From NCBI RefSeq assembly GCF_017874425.1, contig NZ_JAGGLL010000010.1:1-64000 (forward strand): a DNA stretch of 64,000 bases, in the 5' to 3' direction. Shown piece by piece: positions 18,120 to 26,219 of the stretch; position 1 is the first letter of the stretch, and every line of letters starts with the position of its first letter. Under the pieces are notes generated by a model. The model saw only the letters and a program-made list of their open reading frames with translations. It was not told where the DNA came from and made no database searches. The translations under genes were made by a program, and so were the position numbers. The DNA comes from Clostridium punense (GTDB taxonomy: Bacteria > Bacillota > Clostridia > Clostridiales > Clostridiaceae).

Positions 18120-18812
18120 CTACATTGACTTTAACATACTTCTTAAAATAGTATTAGAATTTTTAACTGCTATTGGTTTGAATTTTTCATAGTCCATATG
18201 TGCTCCATTGTTTGCGTTATCTGATATGGATCTAATAATAAGGAAAGGTATATCATTTAAATAAGCAACATGGGCTATGCTTGCACCTTCCATTTCGCAT
18301 GCTAGAGCATTGAATTCTTTACTCAGCCATTTTATTTTTTCACTATTTGCAATAAATTGATCACCTGATACCACTCTACCTACAAAAGTATTTATTCCTT
18401 CTAAAGAACTACAGGCAACTCTTCCATGACTTATTAAAAACTCACTACATTTGAAATCATAAGCATCCATTCTTGGTATTTGACCTAATTTTTCTCCAAA
18501 AGCAGAGGTATCAACATCATGTTGCACTAAATTATTTGCTATAACAATATCTCCAGGGTAAATCTCTTCCCCAACGCCACCAGCAATACCTACATTAATT
18601 ATGTAATCTACATCAAACTTATCAGCTAATATTTGAGTACATACCGCAGCATTAACCTTTCCGATTCCACTAGTTACAATAACAACTTCTTTTCCGTAGA
18701 TAGTTCCACTGTAGAAAACCATTTTCGCTTTTGCAATTTTACTTTTTACTTCCATTTCATCTATTAATGATGCTACTTCTTCTTCCATAGCTCCAATTAT
18801 TCCAATTATCAT
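18120..18812 (-). CDS. mtnN: 5'-methylthioadenosine/S-adenosylhomocysteine nucleosidase
   Basis: 230 residues. Hydrolyses the glycosidic bond of MTA, SAH and 5'-deoxyadenosine. Start IIGIIGAMEEEV with catalytic Glu12-type residue, GIGKVNAA, the QHDVDTSAFG region and EMEGASIAHVA, then IRSISDNAN with the catalytic Asp. ATG 18812 has GGAAGGAG eight bases upstream; the longer frame from 18872 lies inside aroB and is rejected. The gap to aroB is 4 bases, so it sits in the middle of the shikimate operon, an unusual neighbour. Confidence 0.95.
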   Translation of the reverse strand: MIIGIIGAMEEEVASLIDEMEVKSKIAKAKMVFYSGTIYGKEVVIVTSGIGKVNAAVCTQILADKFDVDYIINVGIAGGVGEEIYPGDIVIANNLVQHDVDTSAFGEKLGQIPRMDAYDFKCSEFLISHGRVACSSLEGINTFVGRVVSGDQFIANSEKIKWLSKEFNALACEMEGASIAHVAYLNDIPFLIIRSISDNANNGAHMDYEKFKPIAVKNSNTILRSMLKSM

Positions 18813-18816
18813 AAAC

Positions 18817-19902
18817 TTATCTCCTTCCAATGCTTTCTTCAATTGCTTTAATAATAAGATTTTCTTCCACAACCACTTTAGTCACAGTTAGCCCTATTTT
18901 TTCAATTAAAGGCATATTAATTTCATTATTTTCTATTTTCTTATCATGTTTAATAGCATACATAAACAAATTAATATTGTCAACTTTATACTGTGTTGGG
19001 AATCCTATGTTTCTCAATAAGTTATAAATCTCCTTATAAACTTCCTCACCTAATCCTAATTTATATTGAGATAGCCTTAATTCTGTTAACATTCCCAAGG
19101 CAACAGCATATCCATGAGGAAGCTTATGGTCAGAAGCTATTTCAATTCCATGACCAATTGTATGCCCGAAATTAAGTATATTCCTAAAGTTACTATCCCT
19201 AAAATCTTTTGAAACAACTTCATTTTTTATTTTTAGAGATTCTTTAATTATGTATAAAAGCTTTTCTTCCTCTAAACTCATTATCTCTTTCAAATTCTCT
19301 TTTAGATAATTTAGCAATGACTTTTCCTTGATTACACCATATTTTACTACTTCTGCCATGCCATTAATGAACTCTTCCTTGGGAAGAGTCTTTAAATAAT
19401 CTATATCTATAAAGACTAAGTGTGGAACATAAAAAGTCCCAATAGCATTTTTTATGTTTTGAAAGTTGTAACCAACCTTCCCCCCCACAGAACTATCTAC
19501 CATTGAAATAACTGTAGTGGGAATACTTATATATTTCATTCCTCTCATATAAGTAGCAGCCACAAACCCAGTTAAATCTCCAACTATTCCTCCTCCAAAG
19601 GCCACCAAAGTACTAGACCTGTCACTACCATTTTTCAATAAAAACTCATATATGTTATTTACAGTATTAATGTTTTTATTTTTTTCTCCTGAAGATATAA
19701 CGTGAACCTTAAAATTAAAACCTGAAAATAATTCATTAATTTTTTCCTTATAAATAGAATATATCATATGATCTGTTATAATAAAGATTTTATTATTTTT
19801 TTCAAATCCAGTAGCACCTAAAACGCTTTTAAAATCCTTACATCCACTGGTAATATAAATCTTATAAGAACTAAAAGCATCACATACATTAATAATATCC
19901 AT
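18817..19902 (-). CDS. aroB: 3-dehydroquinate synthase
   Basis: 361 residues. Converts DAHP to 3-dehydroquinate with NAD+ and a divalent metal. Visible: SSGEKNKN, VAFGGGIVGDLTGFVAATYMRG (about 100-120, NAD binding), PTTVISMVDSSVGGK, and the metal-ligand region NFGHTIGHGIE plus LPHGYAVALGM. First gene of the aroB-mtnN-aroF-aroA unit, GAGGAG before the ATG. Confidence 0.96.
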   Translation of the reverse strand: MDIINVCDAFSSYKIYITSGCKDFKSVLGATGFEKNNKIFIITDHMIYSIYKEKINELFSGFNFKVHVISSGEKNKNINTVNNIYEFLLKNGSDRSSTLVAFGGGIVGDLTGFVAATYMRGMKYISIPTTVISMVDSSVGGKVGYNFQNIKNAIGTFYVPHLVFIDIDYLKTLPKEEFINGMAEVVKYGVIKEKSLLNYLKENLKEIMSLEEEKLLYIIKESLKIKNEVVSKDFRDSNFRNILNFGHTIGHGIEIASDHKLPHGYAVALGMLTELRLSQYKLGLGEEVYKEIYNLLRNIGFPTQYKVDNINLFMYAIKHDKKIENNEINMPLIEKIGLTVTKVVVEENLIIKAIEESIGRR

Positions 19903-19950
19903 TCACTTCTCCTCAAATTTAGAGTTTTAATATATAGATATAAATCTTGA

Positions 19951-19980
19951 AGTTAAAAAATACTTAAGTATTTTTTAACT
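19951..19980. repeat. Perfect 30-bp palindrome upstream of aroB
   Basis: The arm AGTTAAAAAATACTT is followed directly by its exact reverse complement. It lies about 50 bases before the aroB start. It could be an operator or a transcript hairpin; with its A/T-only centre it could also act as a weak terminator. Confidence 0.7.
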
Positions 19981-20024
19981 AGGAAAGGTAATTGTTATAA
20001 AAAGTATATTTGTGAATTACTATA

Positions 20025-20039
20025 ACCTTCACTGAAGGT
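20025..20039. promoter_or_regulatory. Possible operator ACCTTCACTGAAGGT
   Basis: A 7-bp inverted repeat around a single base lies about 125 bases before aroB. Nothing in the window identifies a cognate repressor. Confidence 0.35.
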
Positions 20040-20141
20040 ATCAAATTTAATCTCATCATAAAATTAAATAAGCCTTATTCACCTTCCCCTTGTGATTATT
20101 TCCATTACTCATAAATTATTTCATTATAAAACTAAATAAAA

Positions 20142-20169
20142 TTAAAAATCCCACTCTAGGAGTGAGATT
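20142..20169 (-). terminator. divIVA terminator
   Basis: On the minus strand AATCTCACTC pairs with GAGTGGGATT (one mismatch), three-base loop, then TTTTAATTTT. It lies 40 bases after the divIVA stop. Confidence 0.82.
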
Positions 20170-20207
20170 AAAAACAAAATTTTCTTGTGAGCTCTTATAT
20201 TTCTCAC

Positions 20208-20813
20208 TTAGTTATCAGAGGCAAAAAAACTTTTGATTTCTTCAAATTCAGAAGTATTGTAATCAAATTTTTCTATTTCTTTAATTTTCTTCTGGTTTAA
20301 ACTATTATTTGAAATATTGGCATTATCCTCTTCTACTATAGTAGAAATATTATAATTTTTATCAAAATCCTTTTCTAAAGCTTCAAACATTTCCATTTGA
20401 CTTATCATAAAGTTTCTAAATTTAGCTCTGAACTTAGCAAATTCTTGTTTAGTTCTCTCAAATTCATCATTAATTGTAAGCACATCTGAATGAGCCTTAT
20501 CCATAACTTTTTTTGCACTTTCGTTTGCATTTCTAATAATTAATTCTGCTTCAGTTTGAGCGCTTAGCTTTGCCTGCTCTGCCGCATTTTGAGCAAGAAG
20601 TAATGTGCTTTGAATTGTACTCTCTATCTTTGTGTAGTGATCTAGCTTATCTTGAAAAACACTGATTTTCTCTTTTAAAGTAGTATTTTCTTTATATATT
20701 ACTTCATAATCTTCTGCTATTTTTTCTAAAAACTCATCTACTTCATCAGCGCTATAACCTCTCATCACTCTTTTGAACTCTTTATTATTAATATCCATTG
20801 AAGTTATTTTCAT
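20208..20813 (-). CDS. divIVA: DivIVA-domain cell division/polarity protein
   Basis: 201 residues. The N-terminal membrane-targeting domain (MKITSMDINNKEFKR...YSADEVDEFLEKIAEDYE, about 1-45) is followed by a long coiled coil to about 150 and a polar tail. DivIVA binds negatively curved membrane at septa and poles. ATG 20813 has AGGGG eight bases upstream; the frame from GTG 20822 is not favoured. It is last in the yggS-sepF-yggT-ylmH-divIVA block, conserved in Gram-positive bacteria. Confidence 0.93.
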   Translation of the reverse strand: MKITSMDINNKEFKRVMRGYSADEVDEFLEKIAEDYEVIYKENTTLKEKISVFQDKLDHYTKIESTIQSTLLLAQNAAEQAKLSAQTEAELIIRNANESAKKVMDKAHSDVLTINDEFERTKQEFAKFRAKFRNFMISQMEMFEALEKDFDKNYNISTIVEEDNANISNNSLNQKKIKEIEKFDYNTSEFEEIKSFFASDN

Positions 20814-20829
20814 ACTAATCACCCCTATA

Positions 20830-21603
20830 TTAAGTGTATTTTCTTATTACGACCTTTAAGCGATTCTTTTGAGTCTCTCCTACAATTTCTTGTATTTTAA
20901 ACTTACCATAACCTCTTATAGTAATAATATCTAATGGTTTAACTAACTTATCTTTCTTATTATACAATATATGATTAATCATAACAGAGCCATTATTTAT
21001 TAGAGTATTGCCATCATTTCTAGACAAATTACACAATTCACTAACTACGTTATCCAACCTAAGAGATGAACAGATAATAACTTTCTCTTGAAACTTTACC
21101 ATAGGTATATTTTCTATATTACTCTCAAGAATTTCAATTTCACAAGGACAACTTCCTACAGTTTCCAAACTTGCCACTATGTAATTTGTTATGTCACCTA
21201 ATACAGGTACATAACAACTATTATTCTCAACCACTAAGTCTCCAAAAACTTCCCTTTTCAATCCCAAAGACATCAGTGATCCAAGATAATCTCTATGAGT
21301 TAAATTTTTGAATTTCGATTTGTTAGTTATTTTAATTAAATCAATTGGATATTCTCTAGGCTCCTCATAGAGGTCAAAGGCAACAATTTTCCTTTCACAC
21401 TCCTCATATACTCCATAACAATAGATCTTTACCCCAAGTTCCTTTTCCATATTAATAAGTTTGTTATAAATATAAGGAATAAGGAATTCTTTAGTAAAAA
21501 CTGTATTATGAGTTTTTTTACAAAGCATTATACTGTTGTAGATATTAGATATATAATTTTTGTCACATTGATCAAAAGAATTAATAAATGCTGTTTTTTC
21601 CAT
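20830..21603 (-). CDS. ylmH: YlmH S4-domain RNA-binding protein
   Basis: 257 residues. A YlmH N-terminal region (HRDYLGSLMSLGLKREVFGD at about 105-124) and a C-terminal S4 domain (VSELCNLSRNDGNTLINNG, about 185-230) are visible. In B. subtilis YlmH (RqcP2) can take part in alanine tailing of stalled nascent chains with RqcH, whose gene is at 9044. It is translated from a modest AAGGGTG site and lies 7 bases from divIVA. Confidence 0.88.
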   Translation of the reverse strand: MEKTAFINSFDQCDKNYISNIYNSIMLCKKTHNTVFTKEFLIPYIYNKLINMEKELGVKIYCYGVYEECERKIVAFDLYEEPREYPIDLIKITNKSKFKNLTHRDYLGSLMSLGLKREVFGDLVVENNSCYVPVLGDITNYIVASLETVGSCPCEIEILESNIENIPMVKFQEKVIICSSLRLDNVVSELCNLSRNDGNTLINNGSVMINHILYNKKDKLVKPLDIITIRGYGKFKIQEIVGETQKNRLKVVIRKYT

Positions 21604-21618
21604 AAATAAACACCCTTT

Positions 21619-21882
21619 TTATATAATTCCCACAATTACTAGAATAATGCTTTGTATAATTGAAGCTATACCATAAGCAATAATAGGAGATAAATCAATT
21701 GGCAAATTCCCTAAAAATCTGTCATTAATTTTTTCACTTGGTTCCATCAACGGGGCTGTGAAAGCTCTTATTGTATACCAGAGCTTAGAGTTTTTAGCAT
21801 TAGGAACCCATGAAAGTATCGCATCAGCTATAATTGCCATTTTTAATACTTCAAATAAAATGTTAATTATTCTTACAGCCAT
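21619..21882 (-). CDS. YggT family membrane protein
   Basis: 87 residues with two membrane helices (about 3-22 and 62-85) separated by the family motif SWVPNAKNSKLWYTIRAFTAPLMEP, where the usual RxxxxPFL...PxR pattern is recognisable. YggT/YlmG proteins localise near the septum; the exact role is unknown. AGGAGG precedes the ATG. It sits between sepF and ylmH as in most Firmicutes. Confidence 0.88.
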   Translation of the reverse strand: MAVRIINILFEVLKMAIIADAILSWVPNAKNSKLWYTIRAFTAPLMEPSEKINDRFLGNLPIDLSPIIAYGIASIIQSIILVIVGII

Positions 21883-21891
21883 TTAAGCCTC

Positions 21892-22362
21892 CTATTTAGA
21901 CCAACTAAAAATTCCTTTATTAGTTAATTCATTTTTAAGTTCACTTGTAACTTCAACATTTGATGGAGTTAAAATGAACACTCCTTTTTCAACCTGTTGC
22001 AAACCACCTTCTAAAGCATATATTGCTCCTATAAGAAAATCTAAAATTTTGTGACCTACCTTTTGTTCCACCCCAGTAATATTCACAATAACAATTCTTC
22101 TGTTTTTTAAATTATCTACTATGGCAGTGCCTTCATCATAGTTCATGGGTTTGCTAATTACTACCTTTGCTGTAGAGGCAGTATGAATATTAACAATCTT
22201 GCTTTGTTTCTTCATATTTGCCATAAAAGGTTCGATTTCAAGTTCACTTTTGTCTTCAGCTTGCTCTTTCTCATCTTCATTTTCTACAACATCTTCATCT
22301 TCATAATCTTCTTCTTCAAATCCAATTATTCTTCCTAAACCCTTCATAAACTTGTTCTCCAT
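21892..22362 (-). CDS. sepF: SepF cell division protein
   Basis: 156 residues. It has an N-terminal amphipathic membrane anchor (MENKFMKGLGRIIGF), an acidic linker (about 16-45) and the SepF fold (about 65-150) with NLKNRRIVIVNITGVEQKVGHKILDF. SepF polymerises into rings and tethers FtsZ filaments to the membrane. GGGAGG ribosome site. Conserved neighbour set. Confidence 0.94.
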   Translation of the reverse strand: MENKFMKGLGRIIGFEEEDYEDEDVVENEDEKEQAEDKSELEIEPFMANMKKQSKIVNIHTASTAKVVISKPMNYDEGTAIVDNLKNRRIVIVNITGVEQKVGHKILDFLIGAIYALEGGLQQVEKGVFILTPSNVEVTSELKNELTNKGIFSWSK

Positions 22363-22380
22363 AATTTATCCTCCCAAAGA

Positions 22381-23043
22381 TTATTTATTATAATTTCTTT
22401 TACCAAAAACACCTTCACCTATCCGAATTAGGGTTGACCCCTCTTCAATAGCTAGTTTATAATCACCAGTCATTCCAATTGATAAAACTTCCATGTTTAT
22501 ATTTTTAAAGGACCTCTTCTTTAATCCTTCAAATATCTTTTTCATCTCACTGAAATAAACTCTACAGCTCTCTTCACCACCAATAGGAATGGTTGCCATT
22601 AAACCTCTAACTTTCACTGAGTTACATTTTTCACAAGCACTGATTATATCTTCTAACTCTTCAACACTTATGCCCGTTTTTGTAGTTTCTTTTCCAATGT
22701 TAATTTGTATAAGTACATTAGCAACCCTATCTTTCGATGAAAATTGTTTTTCTAACTCTTCTAGAAGCTTAATACTATCAAGAGAATGAATTAAATGGAC
22801 TTTATCAACTAAATACTTCACCTTATTTCTCTGAAGATGTCCAATTAAATGCCATTTAATATCTTTTGGAAGTTGTTCAAATTTTTCACTAAGTTCCTGA
22901 ACTTTATTTTCTCCAAATTCTCTTGCGCCAGCGTTGTAAGCTTCAAGAATTTCTTCCACACTTCTTGTCTTTGATACTGCCAGCAAAGTTACATCCTTTG
23001 GAATATCTTTTAAAATATTTAAATAATTTTCTTCAATTGACAC
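22381..23043 (-). CDS. PLP homeostasis protein YggS/YlmE
   Basis: 220 residues of the alanine-racemase-like barrel family. The PLP lysine is in LLAVSKTRSVEEI (about residue 24), followed by AGAREFGENKVQEL, WHLIGHLQRNK, and GLMATIP/LSIGMTGDYKLAIEEGSTLIRIG. It binds PLP but has no known catalytic reaction. The start is GTG 23043 behind GGAGG. It leads the sepF block and is 157 bases from the DUF881 gene. Confidence 0.93.
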   Translation of the reverse strand: MSIEENYLNILKDIPKDVTLLAVSKTRSVEEILEAYNAGAREFGENKVQELSEKFEQLPKDIKWHLIGHLQRNKVKYLVDKVHLIHSLDSIKLLEELEKQFSSKDRVANVLIQINIGKETTKTGISVEELEDIISACEKCNSVKVRGLMATIPIGGEESCRVYFSEMKKIFEGLKKRSFKNINMEVLSIGMTGDYKLAIEEGSTLIRIGEGVFGKRNYNK

Positions 23044-23200
23044 TTTTATTCCTCCTTGTATATCCTATTCTCCTTATTTTCAAATTAGGTTATCCTAGGT
23101 CATCAAGGTACTATACCATGTATTCTTCATAACCTGCTGAAATTCCTTCAAAAATTAATAAATTTTTTAATTATTTTAATATATTGGTAAAATCTCAGAT

Positions 23201-23917
23201 TTATTTTTCCACATATGGCAATAAATATTTATTTTCTAAAGAGCTATTATAAGCAGGAATTATAATTTCTGAAGAAGTTTCTACTTCCACGTAACATTTT
23301 CTTAGCTTTAGTTCCTTCACTTGATTTTTTTGAGTATCTAAGAAGTTTTTTATTACATCTTTGTTTCCTATAGCAGTAATGTAAAAAGGACCAACTACGT
23401 TAACTCCATCGAATCTTATAGGAGCACCCCAACAAATTGCTGAAGAGTTAAACACTACCCTATGATCATTTATTGCTATAGCTTCTGCCCCTGCATTCCT
23501 TAAATCATTAATTACTATTGCTAAGTCAGAATCATGGACTACCATTCTCCGATCATACACTCCCCCAAAAGTTGCCTCAGGTGCATCATTTAGGGTAATT
23601 TTTACTCCTTCTCCTTTAACTGCAGTCTTACCTAACATTAATCTATTTCGTTTAAGTTCCTCGGTTATATCTTTTAGAATATCCTTGTGATTACCTGGGT
23701 TATCCTCAATTTTACTAACTTTTCCTGTTAGCTCATCATATTTCTCTTGAAGGTTATAAATTTCTCCTTGTAATTTGATCCGCTCGTTATATGCAGTTTC
23801 ATACTGCTCTACGTCAAGCAGCTTGCCTCCCTTACTTAAATCCATGTTCATTGCAATTAAAAGTCCAATAATAATCGAAGCTATAAACAGAAAAATACTT
23901 GCTTCATTTGTTTGCAT
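23201..23917 (-). CDS. DUF881 membrane-anchored protein (second copy)
   Basis: 238 residues. One N-terminal membrane helix (about 7-24), a coiled coil (about 45-85) and the DUF881 domain with GEGVKITLNDAP, VIVNDLRNAGAEAIAINDHR-like and GPFYITAIGNK segments. Function is unknown; B. subtilis YlxW/YlxX relatives map near ftsZ genes. It is paralogous to the gene at 24279, with sbp between. Confidence 0.85.
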   Translation of the reverse strand: MQTNEASIFLFIASIIIGLLIAMNMDLSKGGKLLDVEQYETAYNERIKLQGEIYNLQEKYDELTGKVSKIEDNPGNHKDILKDITEELKRNRLMLGKTAVKGEGVKITLNDAPEATFGGVYDRRMVVHDSDLAIVINDLRNAGAEAIAINDHRVVFNSSAICWGAPIRFDGVNVVGPFYITAIGNKDVIKNFLDTQKNQVKELKLRKCYVEVETSSEIIIPAYNSSLENKYLLPYVEK

Positions 23918-23926
23918 CTAATCACC

Positions 23927-24268
23927 TCAATGACGGAACTTTGCTCGTTCCATAAGTAACCTTCTTATTATCGCAAAATTTGTAAAAACCCTTTCTCCAA
24001 ATACAATAATTGCAGCTATATATATTGGAATTCCCAGCTTATCTCCAAGATAAACCATTAATGCTGCTAGTACAGCATTACCAAAAAAACCTGAAACAAA
24101 GATATCTGGTCTAAAATCCTTATTTAAACTTGATCTAATTGCCCCAAATATAGAATCTATACACGCAAATATAGCTACAGATATATATGGAGAAAACTTT
24201 AATGGAATATTGACATTCCAAACTATCCCTAATACAATACCAAGAATTAATCCTACAAATGCAACCAT
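23927..24268 (-). CDS. sbp: Small basic protein (Sbp, DUF1290)
   Basis: 113 residues with three to four membrane helices and the family stretch YISVAIFACIDSIFGAIRS followed by DIFVSGFFGNAVLAALMVYLG. Sbp is a small integral membrane protein found beside DUF881 genes in spore formers. AGGGGTGG site. Function unknown. Confidence 0.88.
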   Translation of the reverse strand: MVAFVGLILGIVLGIVWNVNIPLKFSPYISVAIFACIDSIFGAIRSSLNKDFRPDIFVSGFFGNAVLAALMVYLGDKLGIPIYIAAIIVFGERVFTNFAIIRRLLMERAKFRH

Positions 24269-24278
24269 TTAACCACCC

Positions 24279-24995
24279 CTATTTTTCAACCTCTTTAACA
24301 TATTCATATTTTAAAGAATCTTGTCCTTTTTTTATTATTACTTCATCACTTGGTTCAATAGAAATGTCACAACCATCTTCCAAATGTTTCGAAAAAGCTC
24401 CATAAAAGTTAAGAGTTTCACTAAAGGTTTTCTTATCTCCAATAGCTTTTATCGTTACTCTTTTTTGCGGTGAAACTTTTTCATTATTTATAATAATACC
24501 ATTTCCTGCTGACCTAATTCCACTTCTATTTGTAAGACGTATATCATTAATAGATATGGCTTCTGCCCCTACTGCATAAAGCTCATTTACAATAGATAAT
24601 AAATCAAAGTCAAGAATTGGTTGACGATCAACTGAACTACCGAATAAGTTTGCCTTCGGAGTTATATAAATAACAATTCCTGGGCCTTTTACATCACTTA
24701 ATCCTGCTCTTAGTCTAGTTTCCTGAAGTTCTTGTACTAACAAATTACTCTCATCAGTTTTCCCAGCTGCAGCAGCCTCGTAGTTTTGAGATTTTTCTGT
24801 AAGCTCATTAACCTTTTTTTGAAGTTCATCTCTTCTCTTTTTTAGCTGCTCATTCTCAACAAGAATTTCTGGACTCTGTTTATTATTATCTGCCACAGCA
24901 GCTTGTTTTTCTCTCATATTTAATTGTGAAGTTACCATAAATCCAAATAATAAAAATATTAGTCCCATAGTTAATTGGTAAACAAACTTCTTCAA
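24279..24995 (-). CDS. DUF881 membrane-anchored protein (first copy)
   Basis: 238 residues with the same plan as the 23201 gene: one membrane helix (about 8-24), a coiled coil rich in K/E (about 45-75) and the DUF881 domain (VKGPGIVIYITPK, AVGAEAISINDIRLT). The start is TTG 24995 behind AGGAGG. It follows ftsQ by 12 bases. Duplicate genes flanking sbp suggest an old tandem duplication. Confidence 0.86.
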   Translation of the reverse strand: MKKFVYQLTMGLIFLLFGFMVTSQLNMREKQAAVADNNKQSPEILVENEQLKKRRDELQKKVNELTEKSQNYEAAAAGKTDESNLLVQELQETRLRAGLSDVKGPGIVIYITPKANLFGSSVDRQPILDFDLLSIVNELYAVGAEAISINDIRLTNRSGIRSAGNGIIINNEKVSPQKRVTIKAIGDKKTFSETLNFYGAFSKHLEDGCDISIEPSDEVIIKKGQDSLKYEYVKEVEK

Positions 24996-25007
24996 TACTT
25001 TGTCCTC

Positions 25008-25811
25008 CTATTCTCGTTTATAAATCACTGGATTACCCTTAAAACTTACATCTACATATCCATTAAAGCCTTTAAATTGTTCATCACTTAAAATGCTAAA
25101 AGCTTTTGACAGTTTTTCTTTCATATCTTCACTAGTACCAAGCTTTATTTCTGCCTTATCTACTAAAACTTTTATATCTACAAGGTCATTAAGTAGAATA
25201 GCTGATACCACGTGACTTCCTATTGCATTATTACTATAGACAAAATCACAAAGTTCTCTTATTGCCTTTTTCTTTTCTTCATTATCCAAAGGCAATACCT
25301 CACCGATTTTTGCAGCAGATAAATCAACACCCTCTATTTTGGCCAAATTCATCCCTTCTATACTGCTTCTTTTTTCTAATACAACAGCATTGCTATCAAC
25401 GATATAAAAACTATCATCATATTGGACATAAAACATTGCTTTTCTTTCAGAAACAATTAAGTTTACTATATTTGGAAGCTTCCGTTCTATTTTAATATCC
25501 ATAATATAAGGATTTCTTAGAACCTTATTTTTCACAGAATTTGATTGAAACTTAAAAATATTATTTCCATTGCTTAGCTCTGAAAGCTTTACTACTTCCT
25601 CTGAAGTTAAGGTGCTATTACCCACTACTCCAATTTCTCCAATGTCAAAGTAATCCAAATTAAAGCATAAAGTTACTAATATGGATGTCATAATAATTAT
25701 ACAAAAGACACCGCGTCTTATCGATTTAAGTTTTTTCTTTTTGCTTAGTATAGCTTGTTTATTCTCAAGAATATACTTTCCATATTCCTTTTTATTTTGC
25801 TTATTATTCAT
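25008..25811 (-). CDS. ftsQ: Cell division protein FtsQ/DivIB
   Basis: 267 residues. A short basic cytoplasmic tail, one membrane helix (about 33-52), a POTRA domain (about 56-125, DIGEIGVVGNSTLTSEEVVKL) and the FtsQ beta domain (YVQYDDSFYIVDSNAVVLE). It bridges FtsL/DivIC and septal peptidoglycan synthases. ATG 25811 has GGTGG seven bases upstream. A longer frame to 25844 begins in a dispersed repeat, so it is rejected. It starts a second transcript, since a terminator and repeat separate it from spoVE. Confidence 0.88.
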   Translation of the reverse strand: MNNKQNKKEYGKYILENKQAILSKKKKLKSIRRGVFCIIIMTSILVTLCFNLDYFDIGEIGVVGNSTLTSEEVVKLSELSNGNNIFKFQSNSVKNKVLRNPYIMDIKIERKLPNIVNLIVSERKAMFYVQYDDSFYIVDSNAVVLEKRSSIEGMNLAKIEGVDLSAAKIGEVLPLDNEEKKKAIRELCDFVYSNNAIGSHVVSAILLNDLVDIKVLVDKAEIKLGTSEDMKEKLSKAFSILSDEQFKGFNGYVDVSFKGNPVIYKRE

Positions 25812-25838
25812 TAATTCACCACCATAAAATTCAGCACA

Positions 25839-26050
25839 AGGCATTTGAAAATAAATAACAAGTCAAAGATGTGAAGGATATTTTGAGTTCACAAGCAAGC
25901 TTATGTTCACAAGCAAGCTTATGTTCACAAGCAAGCTTTTGCGACCAGGAAACAGGTTCCGCCGATAGTAGAGCTATCTAAGGATTCTGTTGACGCAGTA
26001 TAACTCAAAATAGACAAACATACTGACTTATTTATGTTTTAAAAATGCCT
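25839..26050 (+). repeat. Dispersed inverted-repeat element, copy A (212 bp, expanded)
   Basis: Begins AGGCATTTGAAAATAAATAA and ends TTTTAAAAATGCCT, imperfect inverted termini of about 26 bp ending in AAGTC/GACTT. Inner arms TATTTTGAGTT (25879-25889) and AACTCAAAATA (26002-26012) pair perfectly. Between them GTTCACAAGCAAGCTTAT occurs three times in tandem; copy B has it once. Lies between ftsQ and the spoVE terminator. No transposase gene, so presumably nonautonomous. Confidence 0.9.
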
Positions 26051-26125
26051 AAAACTATAAAATTTATACAATATCATGATACCACTAATTATAATTAAAT
26101 TCATTATAAATTGCCTAAAATAATT

Positions 26126-26156
26126 AAAAAAATGACTTACCACTGGTAAGTCACTT
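26126..26156 (-). terminator. spoVE terminator
   Basis: On the minus strand TGACTTACC/GGTAAGTCA with a 3-base loop is followed by TTTTTTT. It ends the rsmH-to-spoVE transcript 70-90 bases after the spoVE stop. Confidence 0.9.
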
Positions 26157-26219
26157 TTGTTTACAGGTAAATTCCTATTATTTAATTTAAAGTTATAATT
26201 ACATGTAATAAATCTATAC

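Larger units (their letters stand above)
19903..20141. other. Promoter region of the aro operon with two palindromes
   Basis: This region holds a perfect 30-bp palindrome at 19951-19980 and a 15-base one at 20025-20039. No riboswitch core or T-box sequence was found. No ORF. Confidence 0.5.

Noticed and set aside
19903-20207. T-box or riboswitch controlling aroB
   Set aside because: No AGGGTGGNACCGCG core or specifier arrangement could be found; only palindromes are present.
25812-25844. Extended N-terminus of FtsQ
   Set aside because: It begins inside repeat copy A; ATG 25811 has GGTGG at proper distance.
25879-25940. Tandem 18-base units as a CRISPR-like array
   Set aside because: Units are directly adjacent with no spacers and lie in a dispersed repeat; no cas genes.
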